In this document: positions 11,301 to 24,472 of the stretch, in pieces
How the letters are laid out: each line of letters opens with the position of its first letter
Position numbering within the stretch: position 1 is the stretch's first letter
Origin: Prunus persica
Lineage: Eukaryota > Streptophyta > Magnoliopsida > Rosales > Rosaceae
Direction: 5' to 3'
DNA length: 64,000 nucleotides
Assembly: GCF_000346465.2 (NCBI RefSeq)
Contig: NC_034016.1
Coordinates: 4,478,935-4,542,934 of the forward strand
The notes under the pieces: generated by a model
Seen by the model: the letters and a program-made list of their open reading frames with translations, nothing else
The model's database searches: none
Told to the model about the DNA's origin: nothing
Program-made: the position numbers and the translations under genes

Positions 11301-14300
11301 ATCATGAAGAAAAGCTACATTAAGTCATGGGTACTTAAGCCAGGATTAAAAGAATACAGATCAATACCCATATAAAATTCCAGGCTTCTTTTAGAAACAA
11401 TTGAGTTAGATTAACTGCATAGATACCGTAAAATGTCTTTAATTTCAATGCCGTGATATGCCAATATGTACTTCTAACTTCCTTTCTAACCAACAAATTA
11501 TTCTCTATGCCATTCAGAGCATTCAGGCACTATGTTATGTTCCTTATGTAGAAGAAACAGATGCATTTTAAAAGACGAAAAACTTCTATTTTCTAAAGTG
11601 GAAGAAACATATGTAGTTTAGAAACCTTAAGTTCCATACATTTGTTCATCAGAAAAATACATATAAAAACATTTTAAATAACCCTATAAACTTTACAGAT
11701 TAAAATATAAATCTTGGATTGTCACGCAGTTATATGATTTAAAATGTTACTTGATAATTCAGCTTCAACCCTCAATACTACCAATCTATAAATGGTCTCA
11801 AAAAAATATATAATTATGACTTTTAATAACTTATAAATTTACTTCATTGTTAACCAGCAAATTCTTTTCTATGCCATTCCAAAAAAAATTCAGCTGCGAT
11901 GCTGTGTTCTTACTGAGGAAGAAACAGCTGTATTTTCAGAAATTGAAGTTCCACCAATATGTTCATCAAGGAATATACATATAAACCCTTTAAAATAACA
12001 ATCAAGTCGAAATAAAGAGAATGAAAAGACCAGCCCTTAAACTCAGAGGAAAGGTAAGCCTGCAAAGAAGACCACAAAGCAACTCTGTCTCATAAATAGT
12101 GCACATCCTCCCCTTTACACCTTCTAAGATTATTCTATTCCTCTCCACCCAAAGGATTTCCAGAACAGCACATCTCCTATTGCTAAACCTCTCTTCTTCC
12201 CTCCGAAAACCTTAAACTTATAACTAATTATCACAAGATCCCGGAATTGCCACTTAAATTGGTCTCTCTCATCAACAATCTTATCCAGCAGGACTATGCA
12301 ACTGGGCATAGTTCACAATACTATGCAACTGGGCATAGTTCACAATAAAACTTCAACTATTCAAACTCTCTATACATCTAAATCAAAAGCTTACGACTTT
12401 TTGTAGGGGCTTGTATCTCCAATGGCAGAGAGCATTCACCATTAGTAGTGAAATATACAGCTATCATGTTTGCGTTAACCTTCGGGTTTATCTGTTGACT
12501 TTTTAATACTAGGCGCCCCCAACATATTTATTAACTAATCGCTAAGGATGCACGCAACCAATTGCAAAGTACACTTATCATGTCAGTAAAATCAAAACAG
12601 CATGAAATGGATCATTTCTTAGATTGCATTTCTTTACTCCTATAACTTTGTCAAAGTAAAGATTTGCTTCTTGACTGAAATTTTCATATCTATATTGAGC
12701 AAATTAAACAAAGACTTCCATGCATCCCAATGGTTTTAAGTTAACCTACATACAAATAGTATGAACTGTAAATGGAAGATACTCTTCATGAGATTAATTA
12801 CATACTCTATTTTCAAATTATTCTTGTCAAGAGACATAACCACCAGTTGATAAGTGAAGAATGAAAAAGAGAAAGGGCATCACAGAATTAGACCTGTAAC
12901 AATGCTTCCAGCTTGTTCTCGGAACCTGAAAGCTTAATGAAATCGTGTCGAGCAGATGCAATCTTTTTATGCAGTGAGGATGTGCGCAAATGCAATATTC
13001 CTTGAAACTCCTCATCAATCAGGGTTTGCACCGCCTGCAAAATCTCACGAGGTCAAGTCTTCATCGAAGACAATTTCAGCATAAGAAATTGGCTAGCTTA
13101 CAATTGTCAAAGTTAAATAACATTTTCTAAAGCAACTTCTGGGTTGATTTAGGTATGTAGAGTGGATGACATCTTCTTTAAAGGTTCCATGTATCAATCA
13201 GGAAATTGATCACCCCTCCCCGTATGGATGTTCAGCTACGATTAATTGTGCAACCAGCATTGTTAGGAAATTATTTAATGAATTGGATATCTCATTAGAA
13301 TCCATGTCTTTCACAGTTTGCTCCTTCAATTCTAATGGTGTAACTTATATAATCAAGTTGGAGAACTCTAGGGAAATTTAGACGTATAATCTGCTCTCTG
13401 CATTTGCTATGCATAAAGGATATTGCTATTATTTTTTCAACAAGTCATTCAATACCAAGAATCGTAGTGAAGGCATTTTCTTAACACATCTCTGAGTCTA
13501 ATGGAAAATTATTGGAAATATACAAAAATTATTGAAAATCATAGAGGCAGGCTTTTGGGTATTTCTAAAAATAGCTCATGGATATCTGTCCCTACCCAAA
13601 CAAGCCCAAAGAAATGCTTTCATATTCATGTACAGACTTTTACCCTTCGTATGACAATTCCCTTGTTATCAAATTAAGAAAATCTATCCCTGCGTGAGCA
13701 ATTCCAAAAGAGAACACGTACATATTCATGTAAAAGAAATTAACCCTCCTATGTCAATTTTCTTGATATTGTGTTTGGAAAACCTAAGTATATCATACGC
13801 AAATTAGAAGACAAATTCTAGATTATATTACAATATGAGTGAACACGAGGCATGATGTGCTACATCAACTTTAATACTATTGCAAATGTAAAAATCAAAG
13901 TTATATAAAACAAAATCAATTCTGGAAGCATGAACAATCATTACTCTTATTATGGCCACAGCGGCCTGGGGGGCATGGGGTTTGGGGAGAGAGAGAGAGA
14001 GAGTGAGAGAGAGACTCATTACATATTCACGAACAAAGCTTACTAGGCTCATTCATAGCCCCTGATTGGTGACTGTGGGAAAGGAACGCTTCACTTTCAA
14101 TTGGTCTCTATAGCCCCTGATTATAATTTTAGCTTCTTATGTATTAAATAAAATGGAAATGCAAGTCAGCACACCTTTGTCATTGTTGCAGAGACCAAAA
14201 CAGTTTGGAACCCTTGACCATCAGGTTTTGATGCACGATGTTTTAAGGGGACAAGAAACTTGCGAATGTCTGGACCAAAACCACGATCAAACATGGTGTC

Positions 14301-15856
14301 TGCCTCATCCAACACCTACTAAGAGATTACCAACATCACAAACTGGAACAACAACTCACTAGAGTGTGGTTTATATCAAAGAACTAAATAGATAAACATT
14401 TTCACATACCACATATTTGATGTCACCATAAACCAAGTTGCCATCCTCAATATGTTGAAGAACCCTACCAGGGGTCCCGACTACCATTTCAATTGGGTTA
14501 TTCAATGAATCCTCCTGGGGTCTCAACCGACCTCCACCGCTTACCATAGTAGACCTGAATCTTGCATGATGACTGACAAACTTGGAAACACGAAAGACCT
14601 AAAAAACCCACCTAATGTCAATAGAAAATGCAGAGTCCATAGGGGGTGGTTCCAATTCTAAATAAATTATATAAGAACCTGCTCAGATAGCTCCCTTGTG
14701 GGGCATAGCACAACCGCTCGAGGACGCCTGGGCTTCATTTGAATCCCATTTTCTGCCTCGTCCCTTCTCAACAGCTACAAAAATCAACAGAGTAAAGCAT
14801 TCCTCTGATTAATTCTAGTTGTAACATTCGCATCAATATTCTGCTTTCTTTCAAAATAAGAGTGGACAGCATCAATATAATGTATCATACTCTCACATGA
14901 TTTCCTTTTTTTCTTGAAAAATAACATTTTTTTTATTTTGTTTTGATAAATAACATAATCTATTAGAATGTATTTGGAGTGCTTCTAAAAATTGGTGAAA
15001 CTGTGAGCAAGTAGAGAAAAATCTAAGTAACCAAAATAATCCCAATAAACTGGATAAGAAAAAACGGATTTTGGAAAGAAGGTGGATGCCAAGAAAGCAC
15101 ATGTGGCTCAGTACATCACATTTTAAAACCTACACAAATGTGGCATACAAGGTGGTAGAAAACACAATCAAATCAATGTTTCAACATAACTTATCCAAAT
15201 TCTCGAGCTTTACATCTGAAGAAAACACCAAATTCAAAAGTTTAACTGACCCACATAGTAAAAAGTAATCCAAGACAGTTTATTTAAAAGAAAAATCAAA
15301 GAAAAAGTACCTGGGCAAGAGGCAACATGTAGGCCAGAGTCTTGCCAGACCCGGTATGAGAACCCAAGACCACAGTTTTCCCTTCCAGCACAGCTGGGAT
15401 TCCAATACACTGAATTTCAGTAGGAGCCTCAATACCCATCTCTCTCACAGCCGCCAAGACTTCCTCAGTCAGACCCAATCCCCCAAAATTCTCAACCTCC
15501 CTCTTCTTCTTATTCTCTGGCTTTCCCAACCCATCCTCACTCTGTCTCTGGGCAGGCCCATTTGGATTTGCGCTTGTTTGTGGTTTAGCAGAGCTTTTGA
15601 GGTGCCTGAGTCTCAGCTTCTCAAGAAGCAATGAGTGCTTCAAGGGTTGGGTTTCTTGTTCTTCAGCTTCAATGGCACTTTCGGGGATAGAAATGGTTGT
15701 GGTTGTGGCGGTGCAAAGAGGCCTAAACCCTGTTAAAACCCCGGTGGTTTTTGGCAGTTTTATGAGAGAGAAGCGTTTGGCTGCTGGGAGGCGTGATAGA
15801 GAGAGGAGGTTTGAGGAGAGAGAGAAAGTGAGAAGGGTCCTTGCTACTCCTCCCAT
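8320..15856 (-). CDS. RH39: Chloroplast DEAD-box ATP-dependent RNA helicase 39
   Basis: Nine exons on the minus strand: 15856-15311, 14774-14679, 14598-14410, 14315-14175, 13034-12894, 11235-11093, 9654-9525, 9401-9353 and 8792-8320. Together they give 1908 nt, 635 aa, with GT-AG introns and frame kept throughout. The N-terminal 50 residues look like a transit peptide. The helicase core shows [15 protein letters not shown] (Q region), GSHTGSGKT (Walker A, about residues 165-173), [56 protein letters not shown] and [10 protein letters not shown]. The Ser/Lys-rich tail ends with the [14 protein letters not shown] motif I associate with Arabidopsis RH39 (At4g09730). That protein is known to act in chloroplast 23S rRNA 'hidden break' maturation and ribosome biogenesis. 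Introns are long, up to 1.66 kb. All catalytic motifs are intact, so it is likely functional. Confidence 0.95.
11487..11999. repeat. Duplicated segment inside an RH39 intron
   Basis: Within the intron 11236-12893, sequence 11487-11682 is repeated in diverged form at 11851-11999. Both copies start TAACCAACAAATT or TAACCAGCAAATTC, share CTATGCCATTC, GTTCATCA and ACATATAAA, and end TTTAAATAAC or TTTAAAATAAC. Confidence 0.65.
12293..12346. repeat. Perfect 27 bp tandem duplication in RH39 intron
   Basis: Two identical adjacent copies (12293-12319 and 12320-12346) of a 27 bp unit starting ACTATGCAACTGGGCATAGT. Each unit contains a small internal inverted repeat, CTATGC...GCATAG. Confidence 0.9.
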
Positions 15857-17338
15857 GGCTTTTTCCTTGCAATGTAATTTTTCAGTTTCTCAGAAATGAT
15901 GGAGGGTGTATTTTCTTATCTGTGCGGTTTATGTCTGAGTTTGTGATAAAACCCCATCATAGTCCCCCGATGATAACCCGGGCAAACGAGTCGAGCCACT
16001 CGAGCCCCTCCGCTAAGTTTTGGAAAAAAACCAGTTTTGGTCCCTGTAATTTATCGGAATTTTCACTTTTGTCTATGTGGTTTTAATTCTAACAATTGGA
16101 CCATTTGTAATTTGATATCCGCAATTTAAGAAACCATTCAATTTTTGTTCAATTTCGTGATGGAGTAAGGATGTGTCACTAACGTGGATGGGCATTTTGG
16201 ACGGAATTTGCCCAAATTTATAACGTGTCTTTGAATTGTGAGCTTGAATTGTGAGGGTTTAAAACTATATCAACTAAAATTAAATTGACAGAAATATACT
16301 TACGGAGACTAAGTATGACTTTTTGCTTTCGATTGTTACTATGAAAAAGACTAATTTGCCCTAACATAAAATGACTATTGAACAAATTGAAATTTATTTC
16401 TCTCCCCTCCATTGTTGAACAAAGGAAACCCTAACCACTAAAGGCCTAAAATCACACAAGTTGATAGAAAAAAGCTTATTTTTTAAGAATGGCAACAGTA
16501 AATCGTCTCTTTAGTGCCCCAAATGAGGAATGGTTTGATAACTTCTCATTTTCCATCAATTTTAACAAATTTAATATTGATCAGTTCGTGAGTTCGTTCG
16601 ATACATCACACCCCCACCCCTCGGGTCAATGAACAATGTGTACCTGTTCAGTAGTCAGCAATTGAAAACATTAAAATATTCACTAGCTTCCGCCAAATAC
16701 TGGAGTTTCTTGTTTTGCCTCGGCAATGGTACTTGGTGATATCACTCACGGTTGTACCCTCTAAATTTGTTGCATCCTCTCAAGTGCCTGGTAGACATGA
16801 GCAAGACACTCTCTTAAGAGTGTTAGAGAGATGGAGCTATGTCACCGTGGTCGGTCAATCATGATCTCCGTTCACCATGGGGGATTTCACAAGTTGGGGA
16901 AGCTTTCACAATTTGAGGGTTTCTTTTAGATTGGAGAAGGCAATAAAACTCTCGTATTTGATCATCAAAATAGTAAAGTGGGTGGGCAATTACCAAAGGG
17001 AGTTTTTGACAAGTTTGGGTGGGTGCTTTCAGTTAATTCATGAAATTTAAAGTTCGTGGGTGGTGTTTTCAACAAGGAATGTGCCTTCAATAAGGAGGAA
17101 AAAGGGTCTCCTCGGTGCAGCAAGTTACTGAAACATGAAGGTTAGGAAGAAACAACAGGTATCAAATTATGGGTGGGAAAGAATGGAGTCTAAAATGGTG
17201 AATTATATTCAGTAAACATGCTACAGTAATTTCAAACATCATCTAAAGTTACATGCTGGAACGTAAGTCCACCCATCTCCATTTTATCTCCTATTGCTAA
17301 CAGTACAATGTTTTCTTCACGGTGGCTAGCAAATCATA
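15857..17338. other. Intergenic interval between RH39 and HPT genes
   Basis: RH39 promoter region at the left and HPT 3' region at the right. The stretch around 16010-16200, with a TTGGTCCCTGTAATTTATCG-type opening, resembles one end of a MULE-like terminal inverted repeat, but no partner end was found. No gene was recognised in 16490-17180. Confidence 0.35.
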
Positions 17339-19507
17339 TCATTTATAATGCTCAGGCTTCAAAACACCAACATAAGGCAAGTTCCTGTAAAGTTCAGCAA
17401 AGTCCATTCCATAGCCCACAACAAAGTAATCTGGACACTGCAAAAACAAATAAACAGACAATTTTGATTGCTTTTGAGTGAGTTTCCAAAGCGAAGCAAA
17501 ACAAAACTCAAGACTTATAAAGACAATGAACAACACACAAGGGCCATGCCTGATGGCTTGCAAATAACACATTACTTTCAAATAAATTCTCTCTGAGAGC
17601 AGTTCAAGAGTTCTGCAGAGGAACATATCATCACACATCATCACAGTCGCTTATTCATGATTTCATGGCTGAAATAAGTATCTTAGTAAAGAATGACTCT
17701 ACATATACCCGATAAACTAATAATACTGATCCAACAGCTGATATAGCTTTGATGCACTAACAACAATCGGATTTTCGTCAAGATAATCAAAGGCTTAAAG
17801 CGCCATGCGCACACTCAAAGACGTAAAACAGTTATTGGAATCTCTTTCAAGAATATGTCCATTCCCCTCTTACTTTGGAAATAGACAAATCGTTTTTCCT
17901 TACACATAGGAAAATCTCAAAACATGTTTTGAGATGTTATGTTATCACACTATCAATCTGGGCTGGACCATTATTCGGGCAGATTCTTGTTTGTAATGCC
18001 ATATTAACAATCTGGCAACAGAACACATCAAATATCCTGCAAGCAGACATTACCTTGATACATATACATAAAGAGATTTTCTATTTAAACCCCACACTTC
18101 TCTTTGTTCACCCCATGTTCTAAGTTCACCCTAACTTCTAATTTAAATTTTCACAATTTCTAAGAAAACCCCACTTTCTTCCCAAACTACCCTTAAATAT
18201 ACCCCAAGTTGAAAAAATAAAAAATAAAAGAGTTTTTCTCTTCCTACTACAAACTATAGAAAAAGGCATATGTCTAAACTGAATAGTGGGGGAAAAGATG
18301 AAAGGCCCCTATTTTTTGAGAAGAAGATGAAGGTCCCTGTGCTTGCTGCGAGACAGACAGACTCGCTAACTATTACAGTATATCATTTACTGTCAATGGA
18401 AAGAGATCCTAGACCAAATAAAGATTTCTAAATTATAAATTAAATGAGGAGATATTTATTTGCATTGTAGAGAAGAAGGTGCAACTTACCTCATCAAGAA
18501 CAAATTTCACTTACACGAAGGTACAGTAATCATCTACTATTTACTTTTGCGCATATAAGAAGTCAAGTAAATATAAAATTTTAAATAACAAATCAGAACA
18601 ACCAAGCAATCAACAAAGGGAAGAGAATAAGATCATTACAGCCAAGCAATCAACAAGCCTTTATGTGAGATGAAAATAAAAAATTGTTTCATGAAAATAA
18701 AAAATTGTCTGCCAAACAATTCAAAGTGGAATTTTGTTTAATATAAGAATCTGCACAACAATCTGAAACATTTCCACCAAGCAGTCAGACTAATCATTTA
18801 TCAAAAGATGGAATCAATAGACGGTTGAATTGAGGTTCCTCTAAAATATTTTTCACATTCACAAAACAGCAAAGGTAAAACAAGCGCAGGCACAAACATA
18901 CACACAAAATTTAATAAAAAGATAGGGAGAAAACAAAAGAAAGATACATGCCTCGAAACCTCGGTAGAATTTTCCCTTGCTAAGGAGCTGAAAATGAACC
19001 TTTCGTCTAGATGGTTTATCAAGGAAAGCGCAGACTGACACAGAGGAAGCACCTTTTGCTTCCAAGTGTGCAATCAAGCAGGCAATTGTGCTTCCCGAAT
19101 CCACGATGTCCTCAACCTAAAAGAAACGAAACGGCGTCATTTTCAAGCTTTAAAGAACATGCAAGCGATTATACAACTAGAAATTGCAAAGTACGGTAAC
19201 ATCGTACCAGGACCACGTGGCGGCCGGATACGTCAAGCTTCAAGTCGGAGGAAATCCTGGGGGACCCATTGGAGACAGTCCCGGAGCCGTAGGATTCGGC
19301 GCGGATAAAATCGACGGTGACGGGGAGGCGGAGGCTCCTGGCCAAGTCGGCGAGGAAGAGAAAAGCACCGGTGGCGACGCCGACGAGGACGAGGGGCTCG
19401 GAGAGAGGGGAGTGGTCGGCGGAGATCTGGGCGGCGAGCTCGGAGACTCGGGCGGCGATTTGGTCCGGGGTCCACAGAACACTCTCTATGTGAGAGTCCA
19501 AGGACAT
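17339..19507 (-). CDS. HGPT: Hypoxanthine/guanine phosphoribosyltransferase
   Basis: Three exons on the minus strand: 19507-19208, 19116-18952 and 17437-17339 (564 nt, 187 aa, near the usual 180-190 aa). The enzyme transfers phosphoribose from PRPP to hypoxanthine or guanine in purine salvage. Sequence marks are [19 protein letters not shown] (PPi loop region), [12 protein letters not shown] (flexible loop), [18 protein letters not shown] (PRPP-binding signature with two acidic residues) and a C-terminal [20 protein letters not shown] base-binding segment. There is no targeting peptide, so it is probably cytosolic. The second intron (17438-18951, 1514 bp) must use a GC donor, GAG|GCATGT. The nearby GT, 4 bp downstream, would break the frame. 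The palindrome ACGACGTCGT at 19601-19610, about 95 bp upstream of the ATG, may be a promoter element. Confidence 0.94.
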
Positions 19508-19702
19508 TTTTTAAGTTGTTTTTTTTTTTTTTTTTGTGCCCTCTCTACCCTCCAGACTTTTTCAGATTTTGGGGGTTTAATGGGGGGTTTTAGGAGATAA
19601 ACGACGTCGTATATTTGGATATGGTAGGCTGTTTGTGTGAGTACTACTATCAAATAATATGATTATTTTCTACCTAAGTTTTAATATATAAAGCAAAGGA
19701 AA

Positions 19703-19840
19703 ATGCTGGGGAAATCAACTTTAGATACAAACTTGTGTATCAACTCTCTAATAGAGTGTGGGACCTATTGTATTGGTGGGCTCCACCTCTATTAGAGAGT
19801 TGGCACACAAGTTGATATCTAAAATTAGTCTCCCTAGCAT
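19703..19840. mobile_element. Foldback MITE, 138 bp
   Basis: Nearly the whole element is an inverted repeat. The left arm begins ATGCTGGGGAAATCAACTTT, and the right arm read on the minus strand begins ATGCTAGGGAGACTAATTTT. The arms are about 54 bp with some mismatches, end in CTCTCTAATAGAG, and enclose a roughly 30 bp loop. No clear target duplication was seen, so the superfamily is not assigned. Confidence 0.75.
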
Positions 19841-20282
19841 AACCCTAAAGCAAAAAGCAGAGAATTGTAAAACAGTTAAAATATCAGAAAATATCATTGG
19901 TTAATACAAACATTAAGAATTGAAATTATTAATTAAATTATGATAATATGATAAATTCACACTTTTTCATATTAGAAAATTTAAAATTAAAAGAAAAATC
20001 AGATAATTGATCCTATTTTTATGGAACACAATTACCCATTATCTTTTTAAATTCCAAAATAAACTAAAGTTTTTTTAAAAAGCCTCTCGCAGGCACAAAA
20101 GCACGTGCTAAAAGGCTAGTAGGTTTTAATATTCACTTGCACTCAACAGAAAATTAGTGGGTTATGGTTGATCAGTCTCGTCTGGTCCAAGAAACTTATG
20201 ATCACCCACCATTGGATTTAATCCAATGGCTGAGAAAAAATTACTTTAAAATATCTTTTTTCTTTTACTTTTTAAATTGAGT

Positions 20283-20460
20283 AAATTGCCATACACCCCC
20301 TGAACTAGGACCCCAATTGAACTTAACCCCTCGAAATAAAAAGTCTGCCAATTTAATGCCCAAATTAATTAAAATGGCCAATTTAGCCCTTGCCATTATG
20401 TTTTGTGAATTTCATCTAATTTTCCGTTAAATATGAAGATAAACTTGTAATTTTGAGTAA
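20283..20460. repeat. Old MULE-type terminal inverted repeat fragment
   Basis: GTAAATTGCCATACACCCCC and the following text, including CATCTAATTTTCCGTTAAAT, match the layout and the inner edge of the terminal repeat of the element just downstream (20519-21595). It appears to be one end of an older relative into which, or beside which, the younger element inserted. The other end was not found. Confidence 0.4.
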
Positions 20461-20518
20461 AATAAATCAATAAGAAACAATAAGAAAAACATAACATTGA
20501 AAAAATATAAAAGTTAAA

Positions 20519-21595
20519 AGGTACACTAATGATTTGCCCTCTGAACTTGTACTTCACTTTCAATTAACCCCCTATCCTTTTTTTTTATTTTTATAGAAAA
20601 TTAAGGATATGATTATTTTTTTTTCCGCCAATTTCCCCTCTGCCGTCTAAATCCGTAACATTTCATCTAATTTGCCGTTAAATATGAGGGTAAAATAGTC
20701 ATTTTTATGTTAAAAATGAAATAATAGTCATAAAATAAAAACTGAAAACTCTCTCTCTTCTCCTTCTTCTTCTTCTTTTCTCTTCCCTATGTCTATGTCT
20801 TCTTCTCTGTATCTCTCTCTCTTTCGTTTTCTTTTTCTTTCTTTTCTTTGCTTCTATCTCTCCCTTGCTTCTGCTCCTTCGGCTAAACCCAAAATCGTGG
20901 GACTTGGAGGCAAGGGTTGGGGATGGGTTTCGGCTGGGGCTTGGAATGGATCTCGCGTAGGGATGGATTTCGGCTGGGGTTTTCGGGTTTAAGGTTGCTG
21001 AAGGAGATATAGATGGGGATTTTTCTATTTGAGCTGGGATTTTTCTTTTCTTTTTTTTTTTTTTTTGGTTGTCAATTTTCTTTTTTTTCTGGGTTTCTGG
21101 GTTTGTGTTGCTGGCTAGGGTTTGTGGGTTTGTGGGGGAGGGATGGTCATGGGAGAATGGGGTGATGATGACAAGAGACCCTAGACCAAGGCTAAGGTGG
21201 AAAGGGAGGAAGGTTTGTTGGGGAATGGTGGTGATGAGTCTGTGGGTGTAAGAACATAAAGCGAGAGGAGGAGGGAGGGTTCTATGGGTTGAAGGGTGTG
21301 GGGGTGGGGGATTGGTTTGGGAGTAAAGGATGGTGGTTATGGGGGAATGGGAGGAGAAAGGGAGGAGATGGAAGGGGTTAGCATTAGGTTTACTCTTTTT
21401 CTTCAATTTTTTCAAAATTTTTTTAAAAAAAATGATTTAACTAAAAATTGGATGAAATGTTAAGAATTTAGACGGTAGGGGGGAAATTGGCCAAAAAAAG
21501 AAGTTCATATCCTTAATTTTCTATTAAAAACAAAAAGTATAGAGGGTCAATCGAAAATTAGGTATAAGTTCAGGGGGCAAATCACTAGTATACCC
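20519..21595. mobile_element. Non-autonomous MULE, 1077 bp, with long TIRs
   Basis: Terminal inverted repeats of about 160-170 bp (20519-20682 and 21425-21595) share phrases such as GATTTGCC, CCTGAACTT, AGAAAATTAAGGATATGA and GTCTAAAT. The element is flanked on both sides by the exact 9 bp AAAGTTAAA (20510-20518 and 21596-21604), the target-duplication size of Mutator-like elements. The interior (about 20740-21410) has no transposase. It starts with CT-rich sequence and continues with GC-richer text rich in GGG and TGG, which looks like captured 5'-leader or exon sequence. The long frames on either strand here are low-complexity and not treated as genes. Confidence 0.85.
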
Positions 21596-21604
21596 AAAGT
21601 TAAA

Positions 21605-23231
21605 TACATATTTGTATTTTCGAATAAAAAAGAACTCAACCCCACCCTCTTCTTCCCCACAACCCACCCCTTCCTGTTCCACCCACCCATTCTAGCCCCA
21701 CCCTACCCTCTTCCTCAGGTTACGACATATTACACGAAGCTTCTTGAAAATTGAAAAGGCCTTCCATCTTCCTCGTCAAATATTCCCTATTATGGTCGCC
21801 ACATGTCACCCCCCAACTTACGGATTTACGTAACCTTGGGTTAAGACTTGATTCACACATTAATTATAGAATTTAATAAAAACTATAACTAAAATGTGAA
21901 GAAACACTTAAATAAATAAAATAATATTTCACATATAATATTAAGCAGAAACAACAACATCTGAAATCTTAAAATTTGTACATTATTTTACAATTTATAA
22001 CTACTTAAGAGTTTTACTAAAAGAGTAGCTCATTATTCATCCACAAGCTATGTACACAATACATTCTATAGATATGCCAAAATCATCACAAGATAGGTCA
22101 GTAGGGACATCAACATTTTCACAGTAAATTGATATAATTAAATTATAAGTGACATACAATCACACAACCAAATATCACATTAGTAATAATAATGCATGAA
22201 TGTTCTTCATCTACTCCCGTTAATTCATATAATTGGACAAGCAGACCTGCACGTCCCATACCATGCTTATACCACTTGATCCAAAATACCCGTTCATATG
22301 AACTAACACTCATTTCAATCATGCCACAATTCCCCTTTTTTTAGTCATATTGTCTAACTCCCTGTCGCCAATCCCGCATCACCCAATAAAAACTATGTAC
22401 ACTATAGGATCCCTGAGATCTGGTACCTGTCAAGAATTAGACTCAACTGCACAAAAGATCATTTTCATTACCCTCTTTTTCCATTAGTATCTTTCCAACC
22501 CAGAACTCCAACCAATTTCCTTAACATGATATAATTATGCCTTTCATTTATCTCACATATCAAAATATAATCCCACCAGCATTGATCAAATAATTAATTA
22601 ACAAGTAAACACCCAATAATAAGGAATGTTAACCAAACTGTAATACCATGCATAATATAATGCTCACAAAAGTTAATTAAATCAATCTTTGTAAAAGGTC
22701 ACCAAGAAACCCCTACCTTAACACCAAAGCTTTGGCTTGAAATGTAAGGTGTTTCCCAATTTTTCACCGCATTCACAAACTCAATCTCCCACTCTTTTTT
22801 TTAACAATTCTACTTCTCTCTACCTCTATTTCTCTCTCGCTTTCTTTGTTCATTTGTTGTGCAACTAATCACCTAGATATATACAAAAAATAAGTCGGCA
22901 ACTACTCATTTTTCCTATTGGATGGTGTACTGACGGTTTATATACTTACTATCCCAGTAATGTATATAGATATTAATGTAGTCTTGCAGATAAAGAATAA
23001 TGTCTTATAAGACACGTTGTGACTCCTTCAATTCCTCCAATCCTACCTCCAATCCTATTCTAACATTCTTCTTGGTGAGTTGACCAAGCTAGTAATCATA
23101 GCCTTGCTACTTAACATTTTTTTTCTTTGACACCTAACCACATTATCAAGAACTATTTTACTAATATATACATATATATAATAGAATAAGATATATATGT
23201 ATACATATATATAATAAAATAATTAATATAT
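21605..23231. other. Gene-free AT-rich interval
   Basis: No coding or RNA gene recognised. It contains a C-rich stretch (about 21635-21715) and AT repeats near 23160-23230. It is probably old transposon debris. Confidence 0.4.
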
Positions 23232-23630
23232 GCAGTCCCCTTCTATTGAAGGATCCCTCAAATAATTTTATTTGAGGGACGCTCTTTAGGGTACCCTACA
23301 ATTTTTTTTTCCAATAATCCAAACCATTTATTTTTTAGGTCTTCATTCATAGATTATCTTTACAAAAAATTAGACAAATTGGAAACTGTTTCAATATCCA
23401 ATTGTGTCATACAAAATCAATGAACACGGTGCTTCAAGAAAGTACTAAAATTTCAATAACTCAATTGAATGGTCAAATGATATCGGATTCAAGTGATTTT
23501 TTGTAGAGATGATCTTTGAATGAGTATCTACAAAATAGACGGTTTGTATTAGTGAAATACAATCCAGAGTGGGCCCTACAAGCAGTATCCCTCAAATAAG
23601 TTTATTTGAGAGATCCCTCAATAGAAGCTC
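23232..23630. mobile_element. MITE-like element of about 400 bp
   Basis: The left end (TTCTATTGAAGGATCCCTCA, then TTTGAGGGAC) is mirrored at the right end (CTCAAATAAG...ATCCCTCAATAGAAG). Each end is itself a small foldback: CCCTCAAATAA...TTATTTGAGGG on the left and CCTCAAATAAG...TTATTTGAGAG on the right. Target duplication is unclear because both flanks are AT-repeat rich. No coding content. Confidence 0.6.
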
Positions 23631-24472
23631 TATATATATATATATATATAATATGATATAAATATTTATTAGTACATAAAACTATATATATAACCAGGAT
23701 AATTAGTTCTAAATATATATAGCAATTATCTTTTTTTAATTTTAAGAAGACAAACTCTCACACCACCGTAGATACCCATTTGATTTCGAAGAGCCTCACT
23801 CTTATTAGTTGCTTTCGAAAACCCAGGCAAAGTCGGCAAAACCCGCAGAATACATTTTGCCCGAACTGTTTGTACTAAAACGGCCACAACTCTCTCCACA
23901 CACGTCCAAATCACAAACCGCCAAATTTTACAGAAAGTTAACATCAGTATCTTTCCAACGATATAAGGCTCAATATTTGGTTCGCTTTCCTATGAGGAAG
24001 TACAGTATATTATGTCAAGTTGATTGATCTGCACAAAAAATTCTGCTCCTAGGATTGCACATCATATTTCAATCCCAAAATTGGACATTTTACTTGCTTT
24101 TCCATCTTTACTCTTCAAACCTAGTAAAACACAAAGCTAAGTAAAAAAAAGACTAAACTCATTCAAGAAAATAGCAAGAATCTAAGAGAAAGATAATAAA
24201 AATGTACAAAATAATGGTTATATCAACGAACTCGTACCGTTGAGCTCTACGCAATGGTGCCACTCGATTTCTCAAAACCATTCCCGAACAAAAAGTGACC
24301 AAAATACCCATACCCCAAGGGCAAAAATGTAATTCACACAAAGTAAAATTAAATTAATATAAAATTTGAGACGAGGTGTTACATGTATAATACATGAATT
24401 TTTTCTGTATTAGTGAAAATTTTGTAAAAAACACGTCTATTAAACGTGAAGAATATGTACGTATGTGTATAA

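Noticed and set aside
18946..18952. GT at 18947-18948 as the HPT intron 2 donor
   Set aside because: It would add four bases to exon 2 and shift the conserved C-terminal exon out of frame. The GC donor is required.
19184..19600. Plus-strand 138-codon Gly-rich frame
   Set aside because: It is the antisense shadow of HPT exon 1, whose minus-strand frame has the conserved phosphoribosyltransferase motifs.
20705..21415. 236-codon minus-strand frame and overlapping plus-strand frames
   Set aside because: Composition is low-complexity (Pro/Ser/Thr runs, then Lys/Arg runs) caused by CT-rich and G-rich DNA inside a transposon. No motif or splice structure supports a gene.
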